Assembly (NCBI GenBank): GCA_916710115.1
Contig: CAKAOY010000004.1
Location: 1-24,052, forward strand
Length of the DNA stretch: 24,052 nt
Direction of reading: 5' to 3'
Source: an uncultured Bergeyella sp.
Lineage (GTDB): Bacteria > Bacteroidota > Bacteroidia > Flavobacteriales > Weeksellaceae
Positions 15,350-23,688 of this stretch are shown one piece after another. Position 1 is the stretch's first letter. Each line of letters opens with the position of its first letter. A program made the position numbers and the translations under genes. The notes beneath the pieces were generated by a model, which did not search any database, was not told the origin of the DNA, and saw only the letters and a list, made by a program, of their open reading frames with translations.

Positions 15350-18217
15350 ATGAGTGCGAAATTAAAGGTGCTGGGAGCTGGTGCTATATTCTTCTTAGCA
15401 AGCCAGTCATTGGTAGCACAAGTGAAAAAAAGTGACTCTATAAAAACGAAAGAACTAGAAACGGTTGTTTTGTTGGGGGTTACAAAGAAGAAAGCCTCTG
15501 AAGCTGTCGGAAACTCAGTACAGCTTTCGAGTAAAGATGTAAATTCGCCTGCAATTGTTTCTGTGGATCAAGCGTTGCAAGGTAAGACTCCAGGGGTAGT
15601 AGTCAATACCTCATCTGGTACGCCAGGGTCTCAACAAACTGTAATGGTAAGAGGTATGGGGTCTATCAGTAGTAGTAACGACCCTCTCTATGTGATTGAT
15701 GGTGTGCCAGTAGAAAATGGAGATGTAGGTCCGAGTGTTACAGGTTCTACTATCTCTACATTGGCGAGTATCAATAGCCAAGATATTGAGAGTATTACTG
15801 TGTTAAAAGATGCCTCTGCAACGGCGTTGTATGGTGCAAGAGGGTCTAACGGGGTAATCGTAATCACTACCAAAAATGGTAAAAAAGGTAAAACGAAGTT
15901 TAACCTAAGTTCTGCTGTTGGTTTCCAAAATGATGCTTACTTCAAAAGAAGATTTCTTACGGGAGAACAGAGATTTGATTTGCTAAAAGTAGCAGTTTCT
16001 AATGCTTTCGGTGTGCCAGTAGAAAATGCGGGAGATGTTATTCTTGAAAATGAATTGGCAGGTGCTAACTTATGGGTAAATAGAGGTAGAGTATCTACTA
16101 ATTGGTATGATACGCTTACGAATAAAAATGCTTCTCTATACAATGTAGATTTTTCTGCTTCTGGTGGTGATGATAAAGGAACTTTCTATGCATCGTTAGG
16201 GTATAATAGAACGGAACCAACGATTAAGGTTGCGAATCCATTCCAAAGGATAGCAGGTTTATTGAAAGTAACAAGAAAACTCACCGATAGGATTAACTTC
16301 GAAGGGTCTGTGAATGGTTCTTGGGTATCTCAAAATCCTATTAATGAGCAGAGTTCTTACTTGTCAAACCCGTATTTAACAAGGGCATTGGCATCTCCTT
16401 GGGCTAATCCATACAATGAAGATGGCTCTATTAATATTGATACATTTATAAAATATGGAGGTGCACAAAACTATTTGTATTTCAAGGAAAATGATGTAAA
16501 AAGACAAACATTATTGAGAGGGTTGGTAAATGCCAAGGTAGATTACAAAATATTGAAAGATTTGGTATTCGCGACAAGAGTGAATTTGGACTATACCTCC
16601 CTAATATACAAAGGGTATGATAACAGAACTTATGGGCAGACAGCTAGCCAAGGAGGAAATGGGGAGCAGGCTATTACTAATGCATATGCTTGGGTAGTGC
16701 AAAATTCCTTAACTTATAAGTTTGGCTTTGGGTCTCATAACTTTAATGTGTTGGCAATGCACGAATATCAAAAATATCAGCAATATGGTTTGAGTGGAAG
16801 CGGACAAGGATTTTCGGCTGATGGGTTGACTAATTTGGCATCGACATCAAAAAATAAGAATACAAATTCTACATATAGTGACTATGCTAACCTTTCCTAT
16901 TTAGGAATGCTTACCTATAACTATGCTAATAGATTAATCCTTGATGGTAGTATCAGACGAGAGGGGTCTTCTAAATTTGCACCTTCTAATAGATTTGGTA
17001 CATTCTGGTCAGTAGGTGGAGCTTATAACCTACACAAAGATGTATTATCTGATATCTTTAATGAGTTGAAACTAAGAGCTTCTTATGGGGTTACAGGTAA
17101 CTCTAATATCACTTCAAATGTATATCAAAGGCTACTTTCTTATACCTCAAATTATGATGATAATGGAGCGATTAATCCATCTTCTTTGGGTAATGAAAAA
17201 CTTACTTGGGAAAAGAATAAAACCTTTGATGTAGGTATTAATTTTGCATTGTTAAACAGAAGGTTGTCAGGTTCCGTAGCATACTATAACAAATATACTT
17301 ACGACCTATTGCTTGATGCACCGCTGTCAAGAACTACAGGTTTTGAGTCTCAACCAATGAATGTAGGAGCAATAACCAATAGAGGTATCGAGGCATTGTT
17401 GAGCTATGATATTTTCCGAAATGAAAACTTTACTTGGAATATATCTGCTAATATTGCTACCGTAAGAAACCGCGTAAATGACTTGGTAAGAGATACCGAA
17501 GGTAACATTATAAGTCCGTTGTCTGGTGATGCTTTAGACCAAAAAAATGTTGAAATAGGCAAGGATTTCGGCTTTTGGTATATGCCAACATGGGCTGGGG
17601 TAAATGTACAAACTGGTGCTCCAGAATGGTATAAAAACGGAGTAGATGGAGAAAGAACATCTAACTATGCAGAGGCTCAAAGAACATATCAAGGTTCTGC
17701 GATTCCTAAATATACAGGTGGTGTTTCTACTCATATTGAATACAAAGGATTATTCTTAGATGCATCCGTGTATTTCTCTGGAGGAAACAAAGTATATGAA
17801 GATATCGCAAGACTCTATATGAGAACGAATGATTTTACATTGGCAAGATTCAATGGCTCTGATGAACTATTAAATGCTTGGAGACAACCTGGTGATGTAA
17901 CCAATGTACCAAAACTTGTATTTGGAGAAACTAACAACTTTGATCAAGAATCTTCAAGACACTTATATGATGGTACTTTCGCAAGATTAAGAGATGTTAC
18001 ATTAGGATATAACTTACCATCTAAATTCCTAAGCGAAATAGGAATAGAAGGAGTAACATTCACTGTGAAAGCAACAAATATATATACTTGGGTGAAGGAT
18101 AAAAACCTAAAATTGGACCCAGAAACATCTAATAACAATATTATGAATACAGGGGTGATAAGGCTGACAGCTCCACCTGTAAAATCTATAATATTTGGTG
18201 TTAATTTAAAATTCTAA
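15350..18217 (+). CDS. SusC/RagA-family TonB-dependent outer-membrane transporter, second copy
   Basis: A 955-residue TonB-dependent transporter predicted to import an unknown ligand through the outer membrane together with the SusD encoded 6 nt downstream. The signal peptide (1-24, ending SLVAQ) is almost identical to that of the first SusC. The TonB box region reads LETVVLLGV (36-44), lacking the usual EEVVVxGY form. The plug shows VMVRGMGSISSSNDPLYVIDGVP-type motifs (RGMGS 101-105, DPLYVIDGVP 111-120) and VLKDASATALYGARGSNG (151-168). The barrel ends VKSIIFGVNLKF. As in the first copy, no carboxypeptidase-like domain precedes the plug. Beyond the N-terminus and plug the two SusC sequences are clearly different, which implies different cargo or strong diversification. 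Confidence 0.95.
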   Translation: MSAKLKVLGAGAIFFLASQSLVAQVKKSDSIKTKELETVVLLGVTKKKASEAVGNSVQLSSKDVNSPAIVSVDQALQGKTPGVVVNTSSGTPGSQQTVMVRGMGSISSSNDPLYVIDGVPVENGDVGPSVTGSTISTLASINSQDIESITVLKDASATALYGARGSNGVIVITTKNGKKGKTKFNLSSAVGFQNDAYFKRRFLTGEQRFDLLKVAVSNAFGVPVENAGDVILENELAGANLWVNRGRVSTNWYDTLTNKNASLYNVDFSASGGDDKGTFYASLGYNRTEPTIKVANPFQRIAGLLKVTRKLTDRINFEGSVNGSWVSQNPINEQSSYLSNPYLTRALASPWANPYNEDGSINIDTFIKYGGAQNYLYFKENDVKRQTLLRGLVNAKVDYKILKDLVFATRVNLDYTSLIYKGYDNRTYGQTASQGGNGEQAITNAYAWVVQNSLTYKFGFGSHNFNVLAMHEYQKYQQYGLSGSGQGFSADGLTNLASTSKNKNTNSTYSDYANLSYLGMLTYNYANRLILDGSIRREGSSKFAPSNRFGTFWSVGGAYNLHKDVLSDIFNELKLRASYGVTGNSNITSNVYQRLLSYTSNYDDNGAINPSSLGNEKLTWEKNKTFDVGINFALLNRRLSGSVAYYNKYTYDLLLDAPLSRTTGFESQPMNVGAITNRGIEALLSYDIFRNENFTWNISANIATVRNRVNDLVRDTEGNIISPLSGDALDQKNVEIGKDFGFWYMPTWAGVNVQTGAPEWYKNGVDGERTSNYAEAQRTYQGSAIPKYTGGVSTHIEYKGLFLDASVYFSGGNKVYEDIARLYMRTNDFTLARFNGSDELLNAWRQPGDVTNVPKLVFGETNNFDQESSRHLYDGTFARLRDVTLGYNLPSKFLSEIGIEGVTFTVKATNIYTWVKDKNLKLDPETSNNNIMNTGVIRLTAPPVKSIIFGVNLKF

Positions 18218-18223
18218 AAGATA

Positions 18224-19651
18224 ATGAAAAGAATAATATATTTAGCAATAGCATTAGGGACTACATTCCCATTGCTGAACTCTTGTAGAGAATCTGCATT
18301 AGAACCTACATTGGCACAAGACAAACCAGTAGAGGGTAATGTAAATACAGCAGAGGCACTGAGAGGTATCCTTAATGGTGCATACGACAAAATGGCGGAG
18401 ACTAATTATTACGGAAGGGATATTATCATATTAAATGAAGTGAGAACAGATAATGCTTTTTCAGCTGGTAAGACAGGAAGATTCCGAGAAGTAGGGCAAC
18501 TTAATACTATCAATACTACGTTAGAAATTAGCGGATTTTGGTCCAAAGCATACGAAGTAATTGTTAATGCCAATGTAGTAATCAACGCCAATGCTTCTGG
18601 CGATCAAGCAACGATTAACCACTACAAAGGCGAGGCGTATGCACTGAGAGCCTTGGCACACTTCGATTTATTGAGAATCTATGGTCAACAAAATGTAGAT
18701 GGTGGAGGTATGTCGGCATTAGGAGTTCCTTATGTGAAAAATTATGGAGAAAAAATCTCTCCAAAAAGGAATACCGTGCAGGAAGTATATGATAATGCAA
18801 TGACAGACTTAGACCAAGCAATATCTTTACTTTCAGCTAGTAAAGACGATAAAACTAAACACTATATTACTACCAATGCCGCAAAAGCAATCAAAGCAAG
18901 AATAGCATTGTATTTCAAAAAATACGATATAGCTAAAAAATATGCTAAGGAAGTGATTGATAGCGGAAAATATAGCGTAGCGACATCCAAAGCTTTTGCA
19001 GATACATTTACCACAGATTCTACAGCTAACCAAATTTTCTCCATTGCAAATAGTGGTATAGACAATAGAAATATAAATAGCTTGGCGTCTATCTATACAG
19101 AAACAAGTGAAAATTCGTACGGAGATATAGAATTCTTGAGAGACCTATATTCTAAATATGAAACGGGAGATGTGAGAAGAAAATTGTTTGCTGTGAGTGG
19201 TTCGGCTATTAATAAGGCTAATCCAGAGAGATATAGATGTATAAAATATACTGACACGAGTGCTATAGGCTCATACGATATTCCAGTGATTAGATACGAG
19301 GAAGTAGTGTTAATCTACGCTGAGGCACTTCTACAAACAGGAGATTCTGCTACGGCTCTTACTTATTTGAATCAAATAGCAAGTAATAGAGGAGCTGCGA
19401 AATATTCATCTGCTACACTAGACAATATCTTACTCGAAAGAAGAAAAGAATTTGCAGGTGAAGGATTCCGTTTTGATGACTTGATGAGAGCGGAAAAAGC
19501 TCTACCAATAGTAGATGCTACACTCCAAAAATATGGTAGAGGAACGAGCAAGAGTGAGGCAGTTCCTTATGGAGATCCGAAACTTGGTATTCCAATTCCA
19601 TTAACGGAGTTGAAAGCAAATCCTAATATCAAACAAAATAAAGGTTACTAA
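18224..19651 (+). CDS. SusD/RagB-family surface lipoprotein, second pair
   Basis: A 475-residue lipoprotein forming the ligand-binding lid of the second SusC transporter. The leader MKRIIYLAIALGTTFPLLNSC ends in a lipobox with Cys21. SusD signatures are KGEAYALRALAHFDLLRIYG (135-154) in the TPR-like core and ERRKEFAGEGFRFDDLMRAE (405-424) near the C-terminus. The closing IPIPLTELKANPNIKQN is also typical. It is clearly a different subfamily from the SusD of the first pair: the two N-terminal halves share little beyond the family motifs. The ATG at 18224 follows the susC stop by 6 nt, so the two are translated from one message. A strong terminator follows. Confidence 0.94.
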   Translation: MKRIIYLAIALGTTFPLLNSCRESALEPTLAQDKPVEGNVNTAEALRGILNGAYDKMAETNYYGRDIIILNEVRTDNAFSAGKTGRFREVGQLNTINTTLEISGFWSKAYEVIVNANVVINANASGDQATINHYKGEAYALRALAHFDLLRIYGQQNVDGGGMSALGVPYVKNYGEKISPKRNTVQEVYDNAMTDLDQAISLLSASKDDKTKHYITTNAAKAIKARIALYFKKYDIAKKYAKEVIDSGKYSVATSKAFADTFTTDSTANQIFSIANSGIDNRNINSLASIYTETSENSYGDIEFLRDLYSKYETGDVRRKLFAVSGSAINKANPERYRCIKYTDTSAIGSYDIPVIRYEEVVLIYAEALLQTGDSATALTYLNQIASNRGAAKYSSATLDNILLERRKEFAGEGFRFDDLMRAEKALPIVDATLQKYGRGTSKSEAVPYGDPKLGIPIPLTELKANPNIKQNKGY

Positions 19652-19674
19652 TTAAAATATTTTGTTAACTGAGT

Positions 19675-19710
19675 AGCAAGAACCCATTCGGGTTCTTGCT
19701 TTTTATTTTT
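19675..19710 (+). terminator. Rho-independent terminator of the second susCD operon
   Basis: AGCAAGAACCC (19675-19685) and GGGTTCTTGCT (19690-19700) form a perfect 11-bp stem with an ATTC loop, followed by TTTTATTTTT. It starts 23 nt after the susD stop. Confidence 0.94.
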
Positions 19711-19724
19711 AAGTATAAAATTCC

Positions 19725-19732
19725 TATTTTTG
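19725..19732 (+). promoter_or_regulatory. -7 promoter element of thiL
   Basis: TATTTTTG followed by TAAAAG matches TAnnTTTG exactly and ends 17 nt before the thiL ATG. No TTG lies at the expected -33 distance; that stretch is the T-rich tail of the preceding terminator. Confidence 0.5.
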
Positions 19733-19749
19733 TAAAAGATTTTAAGAAA

Positions 19750-20796
19750 ATGTTAGAAGATAAAAAAATACAACTTACGCCAGTTTCTCAGTTAGGGGAG
19801 TTTGGACTTATTAAGCATATTACTAAACATTTTGAAATAAAAAATGATACTACAATATTTGGTGTGGGTGACGATTCGGCAATTCTCAATCCACAGGGAA
19901 AAAAAATGCTTGTTTCAACCGATATTTTAGCGGAGGGAGTTCATTTTAATTTAGGATATGCTCCATTGAAACATTTGGGGTATAAATCCGTTGTTGTAAA
20001 TTTATCGGATATTGTAGCAATGAATGCTACTCCAAGCCAAATTTTGGTATCCATAGCTGCTTCTAATAGATTCCCTGTAGAGGCATTTGATGAGTTATAT
20101 GCAGGAATAGAATTAGCTTGCAAACGATATAATGTGGATTTGGTAGGAGGGGATACCACAAGCTCACAGTCGGGGTTAGTGATAAGTATCACAGCTATTG
20201 GCTTTGAAAATGAAGAAAATATTATAAAGAGAAGCGGAGCAAAGCCAAACGATTTATTGGTCGTAACAGGAGATTTAGGAGGAGCCTATATGGGCTTGCA
20301 AATTTTAGAAAGAGAACATCAAGTGTTTTTGGTAAATCCTAATATGCAACCTGAAATGGACGGCTACGATTATATCTTAGAGCGACAACTAAAACCAGAA
20401 GCTCGAACTGATATTAAAACCAAATTAGCAGATTTAGGTATAAAACCAACTGCGATGATAGATATCTCCGATGGATTAGCTTCCGAAATATTGCATATTT
20501 CCGAACAGAGTAAGGTGGGATTTCGCCTCTATGAGGAGAAAATACCAATGGATGAACTCACGATAATGACAGCAGAAGAATTTAATCTTAATCCTATAAT
20601 GACAGCACTCTCTGGTGGAGAAGATTACGAGTTACTATTTACCATATCGCAGGGAGATTATGAAAAAATTAAAAATCATCCAGATTTCACTGTTATAGGG
20701 CACGCAGTCGATATTTCTCAGGGTAATTATATGGTGCTTCGTGGTAGTAATGAACTTTCAGAAATAACGGCACAAGGATGGAAGCATTTCAAATAA
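19750..20796 (+). CDS. thiL: Thiamine-monophosphate kinase ThiL
   Basis: ThiL phosphorylates thiamine monophosphate with ATP to give thiamine diphosphate, the cofactor form, in the cytosol. The 348-residue product is of normal length. It shows the AIR-synthase-like motifs of the family: GVGDDSA (38-44), STDILAEGVHF (56-66), GGDTTSS (133-139), TGDLGGAYMG (173-182), DISDGLASE (238-246) and SGGEDYELLF (288-297). These cover the Mg-ATP and substrate sites. The ATG at 19750 is used; an in-frame TTG at 19696 lies inside the preceding terminator and cannot be the start. ybeY follows after 10 nt, so the two probably share a transcript. No other thiamine gene is nearby. Confidence 0.95.
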   Translation: MLEDKKIQLTPVSQLGEFGLIKHITKHFEIKNDTTIFGVGDDSAILNPQGKKMLVSTDILAEGVHFNLGYAPLKHLGYKSVVVNLSDIVAMNATPSQILVSIAASNRFPVEAFDELYAGIELACKRYNVDLVGGDTTSSQSGLVISITAIGFENEENIIKRSGAKPNDLLVVTGDLGGAYMGLQILEREHQVFLVNPNMQPEMDGYDYILERQLKPEARTDIKTKLADLGIKPTAMIDISDGLASEILHISEQSKVGFRLYEEKIPMDELTIMTAEEFNLNPIMTALSGGEDYELLFTISQGDYEKIKNHPDFTVIGHAVDISQGNYMVLRGSNELSEITAQGWKHFK

Positions 20797-20806
20797 AAAA
20801 ATAATT

Positions 20807-21217
20807 ATGATACAATTTTTTTTTGAAAATATAGAAGAATTTCTCCTCCCAAATAGAGTAGAGGAATGGATAGAACAACTTATCAGTACGGAAGAAAAAA
20901 AAACAGGAAATATCAACTATATTTTTTGTGATGACGAATATCTCTTGAAGGTTAATCAAGATTTTTTGAATCACGACTATTACACAGATGTCATTACCTT
21001 TGATTATGTGAAAGGAAAAACCATCAGTGGAGATATATTCATCTCTATCACAAGGATAAAGGAAAATGCTATTACACTTTCTGATAATGATTTTGAGCGA
21101 GAATTGATTCGGGTATTGGCTCACGGTGTGCTGCACCTATGTGGCTATAAAGATAAATCTGAAGGCGACCAAAAAATAATGAGAGCTAAGGAAAATTTCT
21201 ACATAGACCGATTTTAA
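20807..21217 (+). CDS. ybeY: Endoribonuclease YbeY (16S rRNA maturation)
   Basis: This 136-residue protein belongs to the UPF0054 family, metal-dependent RNases that act in 16S rRNA 3' processing and ribosome quality control. It has the N-terminal substrate-side segment NHDYYTDVITFDY (55-67), GDIFIS (75-80) and the metal motif HGVLHLCGYKD (106-116). In the enterobacterial protein the three metal ligands are histidines spaced as HxxxHxxxxxH. Here the third position is aspartate (Asp116), while His106 and His110 are kept. I recall a similar GYKD form in other Bacteroidota, so this is probably a lineage trait. Length is slightly short for the family. It lies 10 nt behind thiL and 45 nt ahead of the SprE/PorW-like gene. 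Confidence 0.93.
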   Translation: MIQFFFENIEEFLLPNRVEEWIEQLISTEEKKTGNINYIFCDDEYLLKVNQDFLNHDYYTDVITFDYVKGKTISGDIFISITRIKENAITLSDNDFERELIRVLAHGVLHLCGYKDKSEGDQKIMRAKENFYIDRF

Positions 21218-21262
21218 TACTAAATTAGAAAAACCATTTTCGATACAATAAAAAGAGAATTA

Positions 21263-22963
21263 ATGAGTTATAATTTTAAGATGAAGAAAATTGTATATGT
21301 ATTCCTCGGGCTTGTTGTGGCACTCTCCTGCTCGCCTACCAATAGAACTCAACCGAAGAAATTAGGAATTAAAAAATATATTGCTTACTATAATACTCTT
21401 TTTAATGGCGAACAAGCCTTAGAAACAGCAATAAATAACAAAAAAAAGGAGCATAAAGATAATTTCTATGCTCCGTATATTCGTGTTCTTACCACTGAAA
21501 ATCAATTTGGAGAAGAGCAAAGTATGGATAGCAAGGCAAGATCGTTTTTTATGCCGAATGAGAGAAGAACATCGCAGATGGCGACTCCTATCCATATCGC
21601 TGCAATGAAAGCCCAAAAGACCACAGCAAAATATTCTGTACTGAAAAATGGAGAAGAGAGGAATAAAACGATTTTTGATGCACAAATCCTCTTAGCGAAA
21701 TCGTATCTGCTTCAAAACAAATCCTTGGAGGCCTTAGATGCCCTTAATTATATCTTTACTTATATGCCAAAACACAAAAATTTGCTCACAGCAAAAATCT
21801 ATCAGGCGAAGGCATATGCAGATTTGAAGGACTATTATAAGGCAGAAGAGATTTTCGCTGAGGTAAAGGAAAACTCAAAATTAAGAAAAAAGCAAGCCAA
21901 ATTATTATCTATTTACTTTGCGGAAACATTACTGCAAGATAATAAAAAAGAAGAGGCCGTAAGTGAATTAGAAAATGCCTATCTACTTAATAAAAATAAA
22001 GTTTTGAGAAGTAGAATTGCTTTTTTGAGAGGGCAAATTTTACGAGATTTAGGGCGGAATAAAGAGGCAATGGAGAGTTTCGTAACTGCCTATAAATATG
22101 CTAATGATTTTGATTTTGAAGTGAAATCTCAGTTGGAAATAGCTAAAAGTTTTACACCATCAGATGACTATGAAAGTCTGAAAAATCAGCTTGAAACCAT
22201 CAGTAAAAAGGGAATCTATGCATCGCGTAGAAACGAATTTTATTATGCTTTAGGATTGATTGCAAAAACTGCTGGACACCAAGAGGAGGCATTGAAATAT
22301 TTTGTAAAAGGGTTGAAATTGAAAGAACAAGTCTCCTCTGATCCACAAATTCGCGGGATGCTATATCGAGAGGTCGGAAAAGATTATTTTGATAAAGACG
22401 ATTTCATTTCGGCGGCGGCTTATTATGATTCGGCTTTGACAGTGATGTCTTATCGACCAATCCGCACAGAGTTGGAGAGTATCAGTAAAAACCTCAAAAA
22501 ATTCACAAAAAATTATTATCTCATCAAAAAAAATGACAGCATCTTAGCCCTCACCAAAATGTCTCGTAATGAGCAGGAAGTATTTTTTGAGAAGAAAATT
22601 AAGCTACTGAGAGAACAAGAGGGAAAGGAGGAACGCCAACGATTGCTAGCAGAACGAAATAAGGGATTTGATGAGGGAGACTATAACGCAAACTCTGTTT
22701 TCAATAGAAATAAAGAACAAAATATCCCTGATTACACGAGTACCAAAGGGAGTTTCTATTTTGCTAACCAAAGTGTGGTAAGTAAGGGGAAAACAACCTT
22801 TAAGCAAGTATGGAGAAATCGTGCATTGGCAGACAATTGGCGATATTCCCAACGGATGCAGACTATAGAGGATACCAAAAATACAGCAATGGGGAGACTC
22901 TCTACCAAGGACCCTCGTCGTTTTGAAGCGAGTTTTTATATAAGGAGAAAATTTTGGTACTGA
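21263..22963 (+). CDS. SprE/PorW-like type IX secretion lipoprotein, N-terminal part of a split gene
   Basis: 566 codons. SprE (Flavobacterium) and PorW (Porphyromonas) are TPR lipoproteins needed for type IX secretion and gliding; they are thought to link the periplasmic PorK/N ring to the Sov/SprA translocon. The leader is lipoprotein-like, with Cys23 in VALSC counted from the ATG at 21263; a start at 21281 (MKKIVYVFLG) is equally plausible. The segment around LGIKKYIAYYNTLFNGEQAL and TPR-like helices over about residues 140-400 match the family. Later QSVVSKGKTTFKQVW...LADNWR is a recognisable SprE segment. The frame ends RRFEASFYIRRKFWY, where the family normally continues into further helices. 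These are found in the next frame from 22954. The two parts total about 790 residues, close to a full family member. Confidence 0.72.
   Translation: MSYNFKMKKIVYVFLGLVVALSCSPTNRTQPKKLGIKKYIAYYNTLFNGEQALETAINNKKKEHKDNFYAPYIRVLTTENQFGEEQSMDSKARSFFMPNERRTSQMATPIHIAAMKAQKTTAKYSVLKNGEERNKTIFDAQILLAKSYLLQNKSLEALDALNYIFTYMPKHKNLLTAKIYQAKAYADLKDYYKAEEIFAEVKENSKLRKKQAKLLSIYFAETLLQDNKKEEAVSELENAYLLNKNKVLRSRIAFLRGQILRDLGRNKEAMESFVTAYKYANDFDFEVKSQLEIAKSFTPSDDYESLKNQLETISKKGIYASRRNEFYYALGLIAKTAGHQEEALKYFVKGLKLKEQVSSDPQIRGMLYREVGKDYFDKDDFISAAAYYDSALTVMSYRPIRTELESISKNLKKFTKNYYLIKKNDSILALTKMSRNEQEVFFEKKIKLLREQEGKEERQRLLAERNKGFDEGDYNANSVFNRNKEQNIPDYTSTKGSFYFANQSVVSKGKTTFKQVWRNRALADNWRYSQRMQTIEDTKNTAMGRLSTKDPRRFEASFYIRRKFWY
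22940..22963 (+). other. Frame junction in the SprE/PorW-like gene
   Basis: Upstream homology to SprE runs to FY (ending 22939) in one frame. Downstream homology resumes at LKKDRDTASLGLG (from 22960) in the -1 frame. Only 20 nt separate them, which is not a multiple of three. From memory, relatives carry about a dozen residues here, so a small deletion is more likely than a single lost base. No slippery heptamer sits in the right frame. Confidence 0.55.
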
Positions 22964-23631
22964 AAAAAGACCGAGATACGGCAAGTTTAGGATTGGGGCT
23001 GATGTATGAAAATCTCTTTGCCAAGACTGATGAGGCTACTAAAACTTTGTTTAATTTGGTGGAAAGCCAACCAGAAGATGATGTAAAATTGCAGGCGTTG
23101 TATCATATTTTTGCAATGAATTATAAAAAAAATCCTCAACCAACAGAGCGTGCTAAATCGTTAATATTGAGGGATTTCCCAAATACTCCTTATGCTGAAT
23201 ATGTGAAGTCGCCACTATCTAATGACCTTTCTTCAGCAGACAAGGAGGTGGAGAAAGTATATCAGGAAGCTTATCAATTATATAAAGAAGAAAAATTTGA
23301 ACAAGCAAAAACCAAGATTGAGAAAATCATTAGTAAGCATTCTGATGATACTTTGATGCCGAAGTTAGAATTGTTACAGGCTTTCATCATTGGAAAAATG
23401 GCAGGTAAAAATGAGATGTTGTCTCGTCTGCAACAAATTGCTCTAAGCTACCCAAATACTGAGGAAGGTAAGCGTGCGGTCGATTTGTTGAAATCGTTAG
23501 GGGAGGAGAAAAAAGAAAAACCAAAGAAGGAAAAGAAACCGTCGCTGATGGAGCATCAGCAAATGCAGGAAGTTCAGTTGGAAAATGACGGTGTCGATGT
23601 GGATATGGAGTCAGATCCTCTTTATCAATAG
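22954..23631 (+). CDS. SprE/PorW-like protein, C-terminal part of a split gene
   Basis: About 225 codons in the -1 frame relative to the preceding fragment. The sequence LKKDRDTASLGLGLMYEN, then helices with SQPEDDVKLQALYHIF and RDFPNTPYAEYVKSP, continues the TPR-like C-terminal region of SprE/PorW. It ends in a lysine/glutamate-rich stretch (about residues 186-197) and an acidic tail. There is no signal peptide, so if made alone it would stay in the cytosol and be useless for the envelope complex. An AAGGAG at 22942-22947 lies 6 nt before the TTG at 22954, so separate initiation is conceivable. However, this phylum does not depend on such sites. I favour a disrupted gene or an assembly error. 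Confidence 0.65.
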   Translation: MVLKKDRDTASLGLGLMYENLFAKTDEATKTLFNLVESQPEDDVKLQALYHIFAMNYKKNPQPTERAKSLILRDFPNTPYAEYVKSPLSNDLSSADKEVEKVYQEAYQLYKEEKFEQAKTKIEKIISKHSDDTLMPKLELLQAFIIGKMAGKNEMLSRLQQIALSYPNTEEGKRAVDLLKSLGEEKKEKPKKEKKPSLMEHQQMQEVQLENDGVDVDMESDPLYQ

Positions 23632-23649
23632 AAAAACATAAATTAATAG

Positions 23650-23688
23650 AAAAGGTAGTCTTTCTCATACGAGATGGCTACCTTTTTT
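23650..23688 (+). terminator. Rho-independent terminator after the SprE/PorW-like gene
   Basis: AAAAGGTAG (23650-23658) pairs with CTACCTTTT (23678-23686). The stem continues inward through TC/GG (including a T-G wobble), a small internal loop and TCTC/GAGA around an ATAC loop. A T-run ends at 23688. Confidence 0.85.

Noticed and set aside
10391..19651. A polysaccharide utilisation locus
   Set aside because: Only susC and susD genes are present; without enzymes or a regulator the substrate-specific label is not supported.
19696..19749. TTG start adding 18 residues to ThiL
   Set aside because: It begins within the stem of the preceding terminator and upstream of the thiL promoter.
20789..21136. 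115-codon minus-strand frame over ybeY
   Set aside because: Shadow of ybeY; phenylalanine/lysine-rich composition reflects the complementary AT-rich codons.
22940..22963. Programmed -1 frameshift in the SprE/PorW-like gene
   Set aside because: AAAATTTT is suggestive, but the heptamer A AAT TTT is not in the reading frame of the upstream part, and residues appear to be missing at the junction, which slippage would not explain.
22646..22984. 112-codon minus-strand frame over the SprE junction
   Set aside because: Considered as a gene overlapping the frame break, but it has no domain and the SprE frames on the other strand explain the sequence.
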